Positions 24,803 through 32,337 of a stretch of 36,349 bases of DNA are shown one piece after another (the first letter of the stretch is position 1; every line of letters starts with the position of its first letter). Both the position numbers and the translations under genes were made by a program. The notes beneath the pieces were generated by a model, which saw only the letters and a list, made by a program, of their open reading frames with translations, did no database searches and was not told the DNA's origin. The stretch comes from Streptomyces sp. SID14478 (GTDB taxonomy: Bacteria > Actinomycetota > Actinomycetes > Streptomycetales > Streptomycetaceae): assembly GCF_010548525.1 (NCBI RefSeq), contig NZ_JAAGMG010000430.1, positions 1 through 36,349 on the forward strand, in the 5' to 3' direction.

Positions 24803-26164
24803 ATGGAACTGCGCATCCTGGCCCCCACCGGAGCCCTCGGCGCCGGATTCGACGCCGACGCCTTCGAACGCGGCGTCGCCGCCCGCCCGGACGTGATCGC
24901 CTGCGACGCCGGGTCCACCGACTCCGGCCCCGCCGCCCTCGGATCCGGCACCCCGAAGCTCTCCGCCCAGGCCGTCACCCGCGACCTGCGCCTGCTGCTC
25001 CAAGCCCGGGACCGGCTCGGCGTACCGCTGATCGTCGGCTCCTGCGGCACCTCCGGCCGGGACTCCGGGGTCGACTGGGTCGCGGGCATCGCCCGCACCC
25101 TGGCAGCCGAGGAGAACCTGCACTTCACACTCGCACTGATCTACTCCGACCAGCCCGCCGACCGTCTCCAGGCCCTCTACGACGCCGGCCGGATCCAGCC
25201 GCTGGCCAACGCACCGGAAATCGACCGGGACTTGTTCGAGAGCAGCCACACCGTCGCAATGATGGGCGTCGAACCCATCCAGGAAGCCCTCGGGGCCGGC
25301 TGCGACGTCATCCTCGCCGGCCGGGCCAGCGACACCGCTCTGTTCGCCGCCCTGCCCCACCTTCGGGGCGCCGATGCCGGCCTGACCTGGCACATGGCCA
25401 AGACCATCGAATGCGGCGCCGCCTGCGCCATCCCGCCCTCCGCCAACGGACTCCTCGTCACACTGCGCGACGACCACTTCGACGTCACCACCCTGGCCAC
25501 CGGCAGCCGCCTGACGCCACGTTCGGTCGCCGCGCACACTCTTTACGAGAACGCCGATCCGTTCCACATCGCCGAGCCCTCCGGTGTCCTGGACACCACC
25601 GACGCCACCTACGAGACGGTCGACGAACAGACCGTCCGCGTGCGCGGCGCCCGCTACCTCCCCGCCGACGGCTACACCAACAAACTCGAAGGCTCCCAAC
25701 TCGTCGGCCACCAGACCGTCATCATCGGAGGAGTCCGCGACCGCATCGTCATCGACGCGCTGCCCAAGCTACTGCCGATGGCCAAGCAGTACTTCGACGC
25801 CAAGATCCGCGACGTCTTCAACGGCACCGTCGACCCCGCCGACATCGACATCGACTACCGCCTCTACGGCACCGGCACGGTCCTCGCAGGCAGCGAACCC
25901 GACCCGCTCGCCCCGCGCGAACTCGGCGTCCTGATCACCGTCACCGCACCCGACCAGGAAACCGCCCACGCCATCGCCACGTTCGTCGCCCACGCCAGCA
26001 GCCACCTGCCCCTCGCCCAGTACGACGGACTCGTCTCGACCCTGGCCTATCCCTACTCGCCACCCGAGATGGACCGCGGTCCCCTGTACCGCTTCACCCT
26101 CAACCACGTCGCCACCGGCATCACCCCCACCGAACTCTTCCGCACCACCACCGAGGAGCTCTGA
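24803..26164 (+). CDS. AtuA/DUF1446 family protein (acyclic terpene utilisation-like)
   Basis: A 453-residue cytosolic protein of the DUF1446/AtuA family. It starts MELRILAPTGALGAGFD, has the conserved CDAGSTDSGPAALG loop and VGSCGTSGRDSGVDW near residue 75, then VEPIQEALGAGCDVILAGRASDTALFAAL, the region with the family's strongest conservation, and KTIECGAACAIP. In Pseudomonas AtuA belongs to the citronellol/acyclic terpene cluster, but relatives occur in many settings and their reaction is not established. The last domain (ITVTAPDQETAHAIATF) is typical. ATG at 24803 follows GGAAAGG. Its partner DUF4387 starts 4 bp after its stop, a pairing I know from other bacteria. Confidence 0.9.
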   Translation: MELRILAPTGALGAGFDADAFERGVAARPDVIACDAGSTDSGPAALGSGTPKLSAQAVTRDLRLLLQARDRLGVPLIVGSCGTSGRDSGVDWVAGIARTLAAEENLHFTLALIYSDQPADRLQALYDAGRIQPLANAPEIDRDLFESSHTVAMMGVEPIQEALGAGCDVILAGRASDTALFAALPHLRGADAGLTWHMAKTIECGAACAIPPSANGLLVTLRDDHFDVTTLATGSRLTPRSVAAHTLYENADPFHIAEPSGVLDTTDATYETVDEQTVRVRGARYLPADGYTNKLEGSQLVGHQTVIIGGVRDRIVIDALPKLLPMAKQYFDAKIRDVFNGTVDPADIDIDYRLYGTGTVLAGSEPDPLAPRELGVLITVTAPDQETAHAIATFVAHASSHLPLAQYDGLVSTLAYPYSPPEMDRGPLYRFTLNHVATGITPTELFRTTTEEL

Positions 26165-26168
26165 CCCC

Positions 26169-26510
26169 ATGACCACCCTGCTCGACTACTGCTCCCTGGT
26201 CCGCTCCAAGAACGCCGGCCCCTTCACCCTCACCTTCGACTTCATGTGCCACGACCAATACGCCTACGACGCCCTCGTCGCCACCGGCTTCCTCAACGAA
26301 CACCTCTTCGCCACTCTCTACGACACCGACCCCAAGGACATCCGCGTCGTCAACCACCCCCTGGCCCTGGCCGTCAAGGTTTCCCTCCCCCGGCCCACCG
26401 CCCAGGGAAGCCTTCACGACACCGACTGCTACGCCGGCCAGCAGTACGCCCCTCTGATGGACATGGAGGTCGTCCCGGCTGAGGAAGCGAAGCAGCCAAC
26501 CGCGCGATGA
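26169..26510 (+). CDS. DUF4387 family protein
   Basis: A 113-residue protein: LLDYCSLVRSKNAGPFTLTFD then FMCHDQYAYDALVATGFLN and LYDTDPKDIRVVNHPLALAVKVSLPRP, the phrases that define DUF4387. Often encoded next to, or fused with, AtuA/DUF1446 proteins, so the two probably form one enzyme or complex. Start ATG 26169 uses GAGGAG inside the end of the upstream gene. Its TGA overlaps an ATG (ATGA) of a further frame that stops after twelve codons. The C-terminal tail (PAEEAKQPTAR) looks normal. Confidence 0.9.
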   Translation: MTTLLDYCSLVRSKNAGPFTLTFDFMCHDQYAYDALVATGFLNEHLFATLYDTDPKDIRVVNHPLALAVKVSLPRPTAQGSLHDTDCYAGQQYAPLMDMEVVPAEEAKQPTAR

Positions 26511-26545
26511 AGATCACCCGTGTGCGGTCCTGGGACCGTTCCTGA
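26507..26545 (+). pseudogene. Start of a truncated third cassette gene
   Basis: The ATG overlaps the DUF4387 stop (ATGA), then the frame reads KITRVRSWDRS and ends at a TGA. MKITRVR is a common opening of enolase/mandelate-racemase superfamily enzymes, so this may be the stub of a sugar-acid dehydratase once co-translated with DUF4387. The sequence just after is disturbed by a 30-bp duplication. The evidence is a short match, so this is tentative. Confidence 0.3.
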
Positions 26546-26600
26546 CCGTCTTGCCCAGGGCCCGGGCCTCCTGACCGTCTTGCCCGGGGCCCGGGGCCTC
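26541..26600. repeat. Imperfect tandem duplication of about 30 bp
   Basis: CTGACCGTCTTGCCC followed by GGGCCCGGGCCTC-like sequence occurs twice back to back (26542-26570 and 26571-26600), differing at a few bases. Each copy contains a GC-rich inverted patch that could form a hairpin, and the block lies where the third cassette gene breaks off. It may serve as the transcription end for the cassette. Confidence 0.7.
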
Positions 26601-26688
26601 CGCGACGTCCAGGCCACGCTTCTGGCCGACGCCTTCCACCTCAACTGGAGCTTGACGTACGTGACCTCGAGGCCGACGGGCGTGTGGG

Positions 26689-27591
26689 TCAGTTCGGCGA
26701 CTGTGCTCGATCCCATGCGGCGTAATAGGTGAGGGTGTCCTCCAGGATGCCGGGGTGACGCGGCTGCCAGCCGAGCAAAGTGCGCGCCTTGGTGCTGTCG
26801 ACGAGTTCGTCGCGGTCGGCGCAGCTCTCCAGCATGCCGCCCTCTTCCGCACTCTGGAAGACGATGTCTCCGGTGTAGCCGGCAGCGTTCAGGCATGCCC
26901 GTTGGACATCAAGGAGCGTGGGCTGGTGCTCGTCGCCGAGCATGAAGACCTCGCCATCGAACGCGTCGGGCCGCCGCAGAACGGCGACGTAGGCAGCGGC
27001 GAGATCGTCGACGTGAACCCAGGTGTACCGCTTGGTGGAGTCGCCGTAGAAGACGGGCTCCCCTGTGCGGGCGGCGGCGAACCACTGAGCGGACTTCGAA
27101 GTGCGGCCGCTGCCGCCGTAGATGAAAGTCGGGCGCAGCACGGTGTGGGGCAGGCCGCTGTCCGCGAGGTCCTGTTCGGCCTGGGCGCGCAGGTGGAGCG
27201 GGTTGCCGGGGTCGGCGGGGGTCCGCTCGTCCCAGACGTCGCCGGTGGTGGTGAGGAAGGTGATGCCGGTGGTGAAGACCAGGTGGCGGCTGCGCCCGGT
27301 GCGCGCCTGCACTTCGCGGAGCGTGCGGAAGAGGAGCCGGTCGCTGCCGAGCGGGTCGCTCATGTCGAGGGCGGCGCACACGACGGCGTCAGCGTCCTCC
27401 AGGGCCGCCCGGTAAGTCTCGGGGTCGGACATCAGCCCTTCGACGGGGCGGACCTCCTCGACGAGAAGTTCCCTGGCCCGGTTGCTGGTGGCATCGCGGG
27501 TGAGGCCGCGGACGGTGTGGCCGTCCTGGCGCAGGGCTCGGGAGATGTGGAAGCCGGCGTATCCGGTGGCGCCGAGGACGAGGATCTTCAT
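26689..27591 (-). CDS. NAD-dependent epimerase/dehydratase-type oxidoreductase
   Basis: A 300-residue extended SDR. MKILVLGATGYAGFHISRAL holds the GxxGxxG nucleotide-binding motif; HLVFTTGITFLT is the central strand region, and FIYGGSGRTSKSAQWF and YTWVHVDDLAAAYVAVLRR (the VHVDDLA signature) follow. The usual catalytic YxxxK is not obvious: the expected place reads HLRAQAEQDLADSG, so it may be an atypical or binding-only member. ATG 27591 was chosen over GTG 27609; ribosome site (GGAA) is weak for both. Divergent from a MarR gene, which probably represses it. It converges on the broken end of the AtuA cassette. Confidence 0.88.
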   Translation of the reverse strand: MKILVLGATGYAGFHISRALRQDGHTVRGLTRDATSNRARELLVEEVRPVEGLMSDPETYRAALEDADAVVCAALDMSDPLGSDRLLFRTLREVQARTGRSRHLVFTTGITFLTTTGDVWDERTPADPGNPLHLRAQAEQDLADSGLPHTVLRPTFIYGGSGRTSKSAQWFAAARTGEPVFYGDSTKRYTWVHVDDLAAAYVAVLRRPDAFDGEVFMLGDEHQPTLLDVQRACLNAAGYTGDIVFQSAEEGGMLESCADRDELVDSTKARTLLGWQPRHPGILEDTLTYYAAWDRAQSPN

Positions 27592-27612
27592 GGGGATTTC
27601 CGTTCTCACAGA

Positions 27613-27663
27613 CAGGTTACTTGTTCAGGCAAGCACCTAGGCAGGTTAACTTGCCCAAGCAAG
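27613..27663. promoter_or_regulatory. Direct-repeat operator between the epimerase and MarR genes
   Basis: Two copies of CAGGTTA(A)CTTG followed after a few bases by GCAAG lie at 27613-27633 and 27642-27663, 29 bp apart. Each contains CTTG...CAAG, so each is a small inverted repeat. This fits binding by a MarR dimer at two sites in the 91-bp divergent gap. Confidence 0.72.
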
Positions 27664-27682
27664 GACATGGCAAACTGGAGGC

Positions 27683-28186
27683 ATGACAAAGTCCACTGAG
27701 GCGACGGATTCGGCGCTGTCGGAGCAGGAGTCGGAGGTCTGGCGTGAGCTGGGACGTCTGGTCCATGCCCTGCCTCGCCTGCTGGAGGAGGACATGCTGC
27801 AGGCAACGCCCCTGCCGCTGACGGAGTTCTCCGTCCTCAGCGTGCTGAACGATGCACCGGGGCACCGACTGCGCATGTCGGAGATCGCAGTACGCACGGG
27901 GCTCACCCCCAGTCGGATCACCCGGCTCGTCACCGCGCTGACAGCGAAGTCACTGGTGGACAAGGAACGGGACAGCAACGACGGACGCGGCAATGTCACC
28001 GTCCTCACGGCTGCGGGCCTGTCCTGTTGGGAGAGCGCCCGCACCGCACACCAGGCCAGTGCGCGCCGGCGTTTCCTCGATCACCTGCCCGAGGGCTCCG
28101 CACCTGTTCTCGCCGACGCCCTGCGGGCCGTGACCGCCCAGCTCATCCCCGACCGCTCATCCACCGCCGACCAGGAACGTGCCTGA
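27683..28186 (+). CDS. MarR-family transcriptional regulator
   Basis: A 167-residue winged-helix regulator. The core is LPLTEFSVLSVLNDAPGHRL then RMSEIAVRTGLTPSRITRLV and ALTAKSLVDKERDSNDGRGN, where the DxR...R wing is clear. N- and C-terminal helices form the dimer. MarR proteins usually repress a divergent gene until a small aromatic or oxidant releases them; here that gene is the epimerase. ATG at 27683 follows GGAGG (CTGGAGGC), an almost ideal site. Followed by two hairpins. Confidence 0.94.
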   Translation: MTKSTEATDSALSEQESEVWRELGRLVHALPRLLEEDMLQATPLPLTEFSVLSVLNDAPGHRLRMSEIAVRTGLTPSRITRLVTALTAKSLVDKERDSNDGRGNVTVLTAAGLSCWESARTAHQASARRRFLDHLPEGSAPVLADALRAVTAQLIPDRSSTADQERA

Positions 28187-28203
28187 CTGCCCGAGCACAA
28201 TGC

Positions 28204-28287
28204 GGCCCGACAGAGCGGGCCCCATGTCAGGGCGCAGGTGTCTCTGGCGAGCGAGACCGGGCGCGCCCAACCCCCAGCGCCCGGTCT
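28204..28287. terminator. Two hairpins after the MarR gene
   Basis: GGCCCG-ACAGAG-CGGGCC at 28204-28221, then the longer AGACCGGGCGC...GCGCCCGGTCT at 28254-28264 and 28277-28287, an 11-bp perfect stem with a 12-base loop. They lie between the MarR gene and the converging hydrolase remnant and probably stop transcription from both sides. Confidence 0.75.
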
Positions 28288-28315
28288 GCCCGTGCGGCGC
28301 TGTCGGTGTTGGGCG

Positions 28316-28590
28316 TCAGCTGCGGAAGAAGCGGTCCGGGCGGGAGGCGTACCAGGCCGGGTCGTCTCGCCCAGGGTGTGGCCGCTACCGGGAGCGAGGT
28401 CCAGCTCGAAGCGGGAGGGGTCGGCCACACGTGCCACGCTTCCGGCAGTCTGCGCGGCAGGAATGCCGCGCTCACCGTTGACGGTCAGTACCGGCAGGGC
28501 GAGCTTGTCCTCGCCCAGGATTACGCGGGCCTCCTCGATGTCTTCGGGGAGGTCGTGTTGCTCGATGCTCGTCGCTCGCGCACACCACGA
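28316..28590 (-). pseudogene. Alpha/beta-hydrolase C-terminal fragment, frameshifted
   Basis: Minus-strand frame reads IEQHDLPEDIEEARVILGED, then LALPVLTVNGERGIP, VARVADPSRFELDLAPGSGHTLGE and then goes out of frame. In another frame the ending AWYASRPDRFFRS with a stop follows at once. Restoring one base near 28360-28368 would rejoin them, so a 1-bp deletion is likely. SGHTLGE holds the catalytic His of alpha/beta hydrolases of the epoxide-hydrolase type. The N-terminal half with the nucleophile is missing. It is a dead remnant. Confidence 0.75.
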
Positions 28591-28595
28591 AGGGC

Positions 28596-28901
28596 CTACC
28601 GGTCAGGGGCATCGGTGAACGAGATCGGCTTGCCGGCGGCGCGGGCGTAGGCGATTTCCCTGCTCGTGGACTCACCGATATACCCGCCGGGATTGACGAC
28701 CAGAACCCGGTCAGCCAAGTCGATCTTGCGCAGGTGGAGAGCGCCCAGCGCGGTCTTCTGCTCGTTGGTGATCGACTCGTCTGCTTCGCCTGGTGCGAGG
28801 ACGATGACCCCGGCGAGGGTCAGCTCCCGATTCGCCGCACGCATCTCGTCCACGAACCGGGTTGAGCCGCAGATACACACAACCTCAGGCCGGTCGGTCA
28901 C
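28596..28901 (-). CDS. Small DUF4406/nucleoside deoxyribosyltransferase-like protein
   Basis: A 101-residue protein: VVCICGSTRFVDEMRAANRE at the start and DLADRVLVVNPGGYIGESTSREI near residue 70, followed by AYARAAGKPISF. The G-S-x-R-F opening and the GGYIGESTxxEIxYA phrase are typical of the DUF4406/nucleoside 2-deoxyribosyltransferase-like fold, common in phage and accessory regions, where the substrate is probably a nucleotide derivative. The GTG at 28901 has AAGGG upstream at good spacing. It starts after a 258-bp gap with no supported gene, and abuts the hydrolase remnant. Function in the cell is unknown. Confidence 0.85.
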   Translation of the reverse strand: MTDRPEVVCICGSTRFVDEMRAANRELTLAGVIVLAPGEADESITNEQKTALGALHLRKIDLADRVLVVNPGGYIGESTSREIAYARAAGKPISFTDAPDR

Positions 28902-29159
28902 ACTCAGCCCTTCGATCGAACAGGCACTGTACGTGTGCGTGCGGACATCACACACACGAGCCGAGTCTACGCAGCGAGAGGAATGCATCTGCCTGCACCG
29001 TCGCGGGCGGGAGGCGGTGATGCCGAACGGATCGCTCGCGGTCACGGGAGGCAGTTCCGACACCGCCTCGCTCATGACGGTGGCACGGAGAGGCGTTGGT
29101 CCGGTTCTGCGGCACTCCCCCAAGCATGAGCGCCCAAGCATGAGTACGCAGAGAGCCGG

Positions 29160-29567
29160 TTATGCCGCGATCCCGGCGATCAGTACCTCGACATGCTGCT
29201 TGACCTGATCGCGGATCGGGCGGACCGCTTCGACATCCCTGCCCGCGGGGTCGTCGAGCTGCCAGTCGAGGTAGGTCTTGCCGGGGAAGACCGGGCAGGC
29301 ATCCCCGCATCCCATGGTGATGACGTAGTCGGATGCCTGCACGGTCTCGTTGGTAAGGGCCTTGGGTGTGGCCGCGGTGATGTCGATGCCGACTTCGGCC
29401 ATGGCTTCGATGACGGCCGGGTTGACCCGGTCAGCGGGCAGGGATCCGGCGGAGCGGACCTCGATGCGATCACCGGCGAGGTGGGTAAGGAATGCGGCGG
29501 CCATCTGGGAGCGTCCGGCGTTGTGGACGCAGACGAAAAGGACCGAGGGCCTGGTGGCGTCAGACAC
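29160..29567 (-). CDS. arsC: Arsenate reductase, low-molecular-weight phosphatase fold
   Basis: A 135-residue cytosolic enzyme turning arsenate into arsenite. FVCVHNAGRSQMAAAF is the C-x5-R phosphatase loop with nucleophile Cys13; MGCGDACPVFPG supplies Cys87 and Cys91 for the disulphide relay. This pattern belongs to thioredoxin- or mycothiol-linked ArsC; which reductant is used cannot be told. WQLDDPAG is the conserved Asp loop. GTG at 29567 follows GGAAGG and overlaps the end of the transporter gene by eight bases. Last gene of the arsR-acr3-arsC operon. Confidence 0.96.
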   Translation of the reverse strand: MSDATRPSVLFVCVHNAGRSQMAAAFLTHLAGDRIEVRSAGSLPADRVNPAVIEAMAEVGIDITAATPKALTNETVQASDYVITMGCGDACPVFPGKTYLDWQLDDPAGRDVEAVRPIRDQVKQHVEVLIAGIAA

Positions 29568-30660
29568 GGGCAGCGCCTTCCGATTCGGCTGCCGTAACAG
29601 TGGAGTTGGGGAAGTAGCGGCGGGCGGCGAGCGCCACGTAGACGAGGCCGATGAGGACAGGAACCTCGATCAGGGGGCCGACGACTCCGGCGAGTGCCTG
29701 GCCGCTGGCGGCTCCGAAGGTGGCGATGGCGACCGCGATGGCCAGCTCGAAATTGTTGCCCGCAGCGGTGAACGCCAGCGTCGCCGCCTTCGGATAGCCG
29801 AGCCCAACAGCCCTGCCCAGGGCCATGGATCCGGCCCACATGACGGCGAAGTACACGAGCAGTGGCAGCGCGATCCGGGCGACGTCGAGGGGCTGAGAGG
29901 TGATCGCGTCACCCTGGAGGGCGAAGAGCACCACGATAGTGAACAACAGTCCGTACAAGGCGAACGGTCCGATCCGGGGAGTCAGCACGGTCTCGTACCA
30001 GGTGCGCCCCTTGGCCTTCTCGCCGAGACGGCGGGTCAGGAACCCGGCCAGCAGCGGGATGCCCAGGAAGATCAGGACGCTGCGGGCGATCTCCCACACC
30101 GACACGTCCAGGGTGGCCTGTTCGAGTCCCAGCCACCCGGGCAGTACGGACAGGTACAACCAGCCGAGCAGGCTGAACGCCAGGACTTGGAACACCGAGT
30201 TGAGGGCCACCAGGACGGCGGCGGCTTCGCGGTCACCGCAGGCGAGGTCGTTCCAGATGATGACCATGGCGATGCAGCGCGCGAGCCCGACGATGATCAG
30301 GCCGGTGCGGTACTCGGGCAGGTCGGGCAGAAAGATCCAGGCAAGGGCGAACATCAGTACCGGGCCGAACACCCAGTTCAACAGCAGTGAGGGCAGCAGG
30401 AGGCGGCGGTCGCGGGTGACGGTGTCGAGGCGGTCGTAGCGGACCTTGGCCAGCACCGGGTACATCATCACCAACAGGCCGAGGGCGATGGGCAGTGAGA
30501 CACCAGTGACGGTGACCTTGGCCAGCGCGTCCCCGAGACCGGGAACGAGACGTCCCAGACCGAGGCCCGCTGCCATCGCGACCAGGATCCACACCGCCAG
30601 GTAGCGGTCCACGAAGGACAGCCGCGCCGCGACCGGTGCAGCTGCAGTGCTGTCGCTCAC
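29560..30660 (-). CDS. acr3: Arsenite efflux transporter, ACR3 family
   Basis: A 366-residue protein with ten membrane helices that pumps As(III) out. GLIIVGLARCIAMVIIWNDL contains the conserved Cys of helix 4 that ACR3 proteins need, and TLAFTAAGNNFELAIAVAIA in helix 9 has the conserved Asn-Asn-Phe-Glu. The GTG at 30660 follows GGAGG by seven bases and overlaps the ArsR stop (GTGA), so translation is coupled. The longer upstream frame runs into arsR and is rejected. Its stop overlaps the ArsC start. Confidence 0.96.
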   Translation of the reverse strand: MSDSTAAAPVAARLSFVDRYLAVWILVAMAAGLGLGRLVPGLGDALAKVTVTGVSLPIALGLLVMMYPVLAKVRYDRLDTVTRDRRLLLPSLLLNWVFGPVLMFALAWIFLPDLPEYRTGLIIVGLARCIAMVIIWNDLACGDREAAAVLVALNSVFQVLAFSLLGWLYLSVLPGWLGLEQATLDVSVWEIARSVLIFLGIPLLAGFLTRRLGEKAKGRTWYETVLTPRIGPFALYGLLFTIVVLFALQGDAITSQPLDVARIALPLLVYFAVMWAGSMALGRAVGLGYPKAATLAFTAAGNNFELAIAVAIATFGAASGQALAGVVGPLIEVPVLIGLVYVALAARRYFPNSTVTAAESEGAARV

Positions 30661-31040
30661 GCGGATGCCTCCGCATCCGCAGGCAGGCCGCGGCGGGTGA
30701 GGACGCCGGCGAGCTTGTCGGTCGTCTCGGGCAGCAGCCAGTAGTAGACCCAAGTGCCGCGCCTCTCGCAGTCGATGAGCCCGGCCTGCCGCAGCAGCTT
30801 CAGGTGGTGGGAGATCGTCGGCTGCGACAGGTCGAAAGCCGGGGTGAGGTCGCAGACGCAGATCTCACCGCCCTCACGTGAAGCGATCATCGACAACAGC
30901 CTCAGTCGGACCGGGTCGCCGAGCGCCTTGAACACCTTCGCCAACTCGACTGCCTGGTCCTCACCCAGGGGCGCGGTCAGCAGGGTGGGGCAGCAGCCGC
31001 TCCCGTCCTGGCCGAGCACGACCGTCTCTTGTTTCGACAT
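30657..31040 (-). CDS. arsR: ArsR-family arsenic-responsive repressor
   Basis: A 127-residue winged-helix repressor. The DNA-binding part is CVCDLTPAFDLSQPTISHHL then KLLRQAGLIDCERRGTWVYYW. Arsenite could bind at Cys61 and Cys63 (CVCDL, the classic ArsR site in the DNA-binding helix) or with Cys16-Cys17 near the N-terminus, as in the Corynebacterium-type site; both sets are present. The ATG at 31040 was chosen because longer frames cross the operator. First gene of the operon, divergent from arsM. It should leave the operator at 31059-31087 when arsenite binds. Confidence 0.95.
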   Translation of the reverse strand: MSKQETVVLGQDGSGCCPTLLTAPLGEDQAVELAKVFKALGDPVRLRLLSMIASREGGEICVCDLTPAFDLSQPTISHHLKLLRQAGLIDCERRGTWVYYWLLPETTDKLAGVLTRRGLPADAEASA

Positions 31041-31058
31041 GCCTCTATGTTGACAAAC

Positions 31059-31087
31059 TTCGATGCAAGGCGCAAGGTTGCATCGAA
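31059..31087. promoter_or_regulatory. ArsR operator, perfect inverted repeat
   Basis: TTCGATGCAA, nine bases GGCGCAAGG, then TTGCATCGAA: a perfect 10-bp inverted repeat in the 97-bp gap between arsR and arsM. The TTGACA at 31050-31055 beside it looks like a -35 element. This placement lets ArsR control both directions. Confidence 0.88.
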
Positions 31088-31137
31088 AAACTTCAAAGCA
31101 ACGCTGTCCGACCCCGTTCCCTTCCAGGAGGCACGCC

Positions 31138-31950
31138 ATGAGCGATCACTCCCCTGCCCTGCGCGAAACCGTTCGCCAGCGCTACGCAGCCGCCGCTGTC
31201 CAGGTCACCGAGGGCGGCACGGCCTGCTGCGGACCGAAGGCCATCGAGATCGACGACAACTTCGGCTCAACCTTGTACGCGGCCGACGAGCGGGAAGTCC
31301 TGCCCGCCGAAGCCGTCGCTGCCTCTCTCGGCTGCGGCAACCCCACCGCCGTCGCCGACCTCCATGAGGGCGAGCGCGTCCTGGATCTCGGCTCCGGCGG
31401 CGGCATCGACGTTCTGCTCTCGGCCCGCCGCGTCGGCGCCACCGGCAGGGCCTACGGCCTGGACATGACCGAGGAAATGCTCGCCCTGGCACTGGAGAAC
31501 CGGACGAAGGCGGGCGCTACGAACGTCGAGTTCCTCAAGGGCACCATCGAGGCCATCCCCCTCCCGGCGAACACAATCGACGTGGTCATCTCCAACTGCG
31601 TCATCAACCTGTCCACGGACAAGCCGTCCGTGTTCGCCGAAATGTTCCGCGTGCTGGCCCCCGGTGGGCGTATCGGCATCTCGGACGTCGTCGCCGACGA
31701 CGCACTCAGCCCGGCTCAACGCGCCGAGCGAGGCGACTACGTGGGATGCATCGCGGGAGCGCTGTCCTTCGCCGAATACCGCGAGGGCCTGGCGTCCGCC
31801 GGCTTCACGGACATCGAACTCACCCCGACCCATGCCGTCGCCGACGGCATGCACTCCGCCATCGTCCGAGCGGTCAAGGATCGCGTCATGGATCCCACCG
31901 GCGTCGTCAAGCCGGCGCCCGAGGACGCGCACTGCGGCTGCCAGGCGTGA
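31138..31950 (+). CDS. arsM: Arsenite S-adenosylmethionine methyltransferase
   Basis: A 270-residue enzyme methylating arsenite. VLDLGSGGGIDVLLSARRVG is the SAM-binding motif I, followed by GLDMTEEMLALA (motif II). Arsenic-binding cysteines appear as Cys30-Cys31 (ACCGPKA), the SNCVINLS Cys and the GDYVGCIAGALS Cys, matching the three sites of characterised ArsM enzymes; HCGCQA ends the protein with more Cys. The ATG at 31138 has AGGAGG at proper distance; the longer frame lacks one and crosses the operator. Divergent from arsR. Confidence 0.96.
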   Translation: MSDHSPALRETVRQRYAAAAVQVTEGGTACCGPKAIEIDDNFGSTLYAADEREVLPAEAVAASLGCGNPTAVADLHEGERVLDLGSGGGIDVLLSARRVGATGRAYGLDMTEEMLALALENRTKAGATNVEFLKGTIEAIPLPANTIDVVISNCVINLSTDKPSVFAEMFRVLAPGGRIGISDVVADDALSPAQRAERGDYVGCIAGALSFAEYREGLASAGFTDIELTPTHAVADGMHSAIVRAVKDRVMDPTGVVKPAPEDAHCGCQA

Positions 31951-32337
31951 CCTCGGATCAGGCCCAGAACCGAGGCGCCGACTGGACCGACTGGACCGCA
32001 AGAAAGTCGGCCCAGCCGTCCTGCGCGTAGCCACCTCAGGCGTTGGCCGTGTTGCAGATGCTGCGGGCGCTTCCAGCCAGTGGAGACAGCTCTCCCCTAG
32101 TCGCTGATATCGGTCACCGTGATGGCCGACGGGGGCGGTTGGTGCTCTGACGAGGGGGGATCGCCGGGGCGGTACCTACGCGCCGCTACGCTGCACAGCG
32201 TGAGGCAACGACCAGGCACTGCAGCCCAATTCGCAGACGCAGACGCGACTCGACCCGCCAACACCGGCCGGCGAGTACACGAACCGGCCTCTTCCTCGCA
32301 CACGTACTGATCACGAAGACAACGGGGACGCACACAC
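31951..32337. other. Gap between arsM and the lipoprotein gene
   Basis: No supported gene in 387 bp. A 9-bp direct repeat, CGACTGGAC twice at 31979-31996, sits 28 bp after arsM. The later half is presumably the lipoprotein promoter and leader; no clear operator or ribosome site with GGAGG was seen (GGGGAC before 32338 may serve). Possible small frames have poor codon use. Confidence 0.45.

Noticed and set aside
23558..26164. 868-residue frame spanning the MFS and AtuA genes
   Set aside because: The first half is an Arg/Pro-rich shadow of the MFS gene in another frame; only the part from 24803 is the true AtuA gene.
32119..32310. 63-residue plus-strand frame before the lipoprotein
   Set aside because: Mixed codon use, no ribosome site and no recognisable features.
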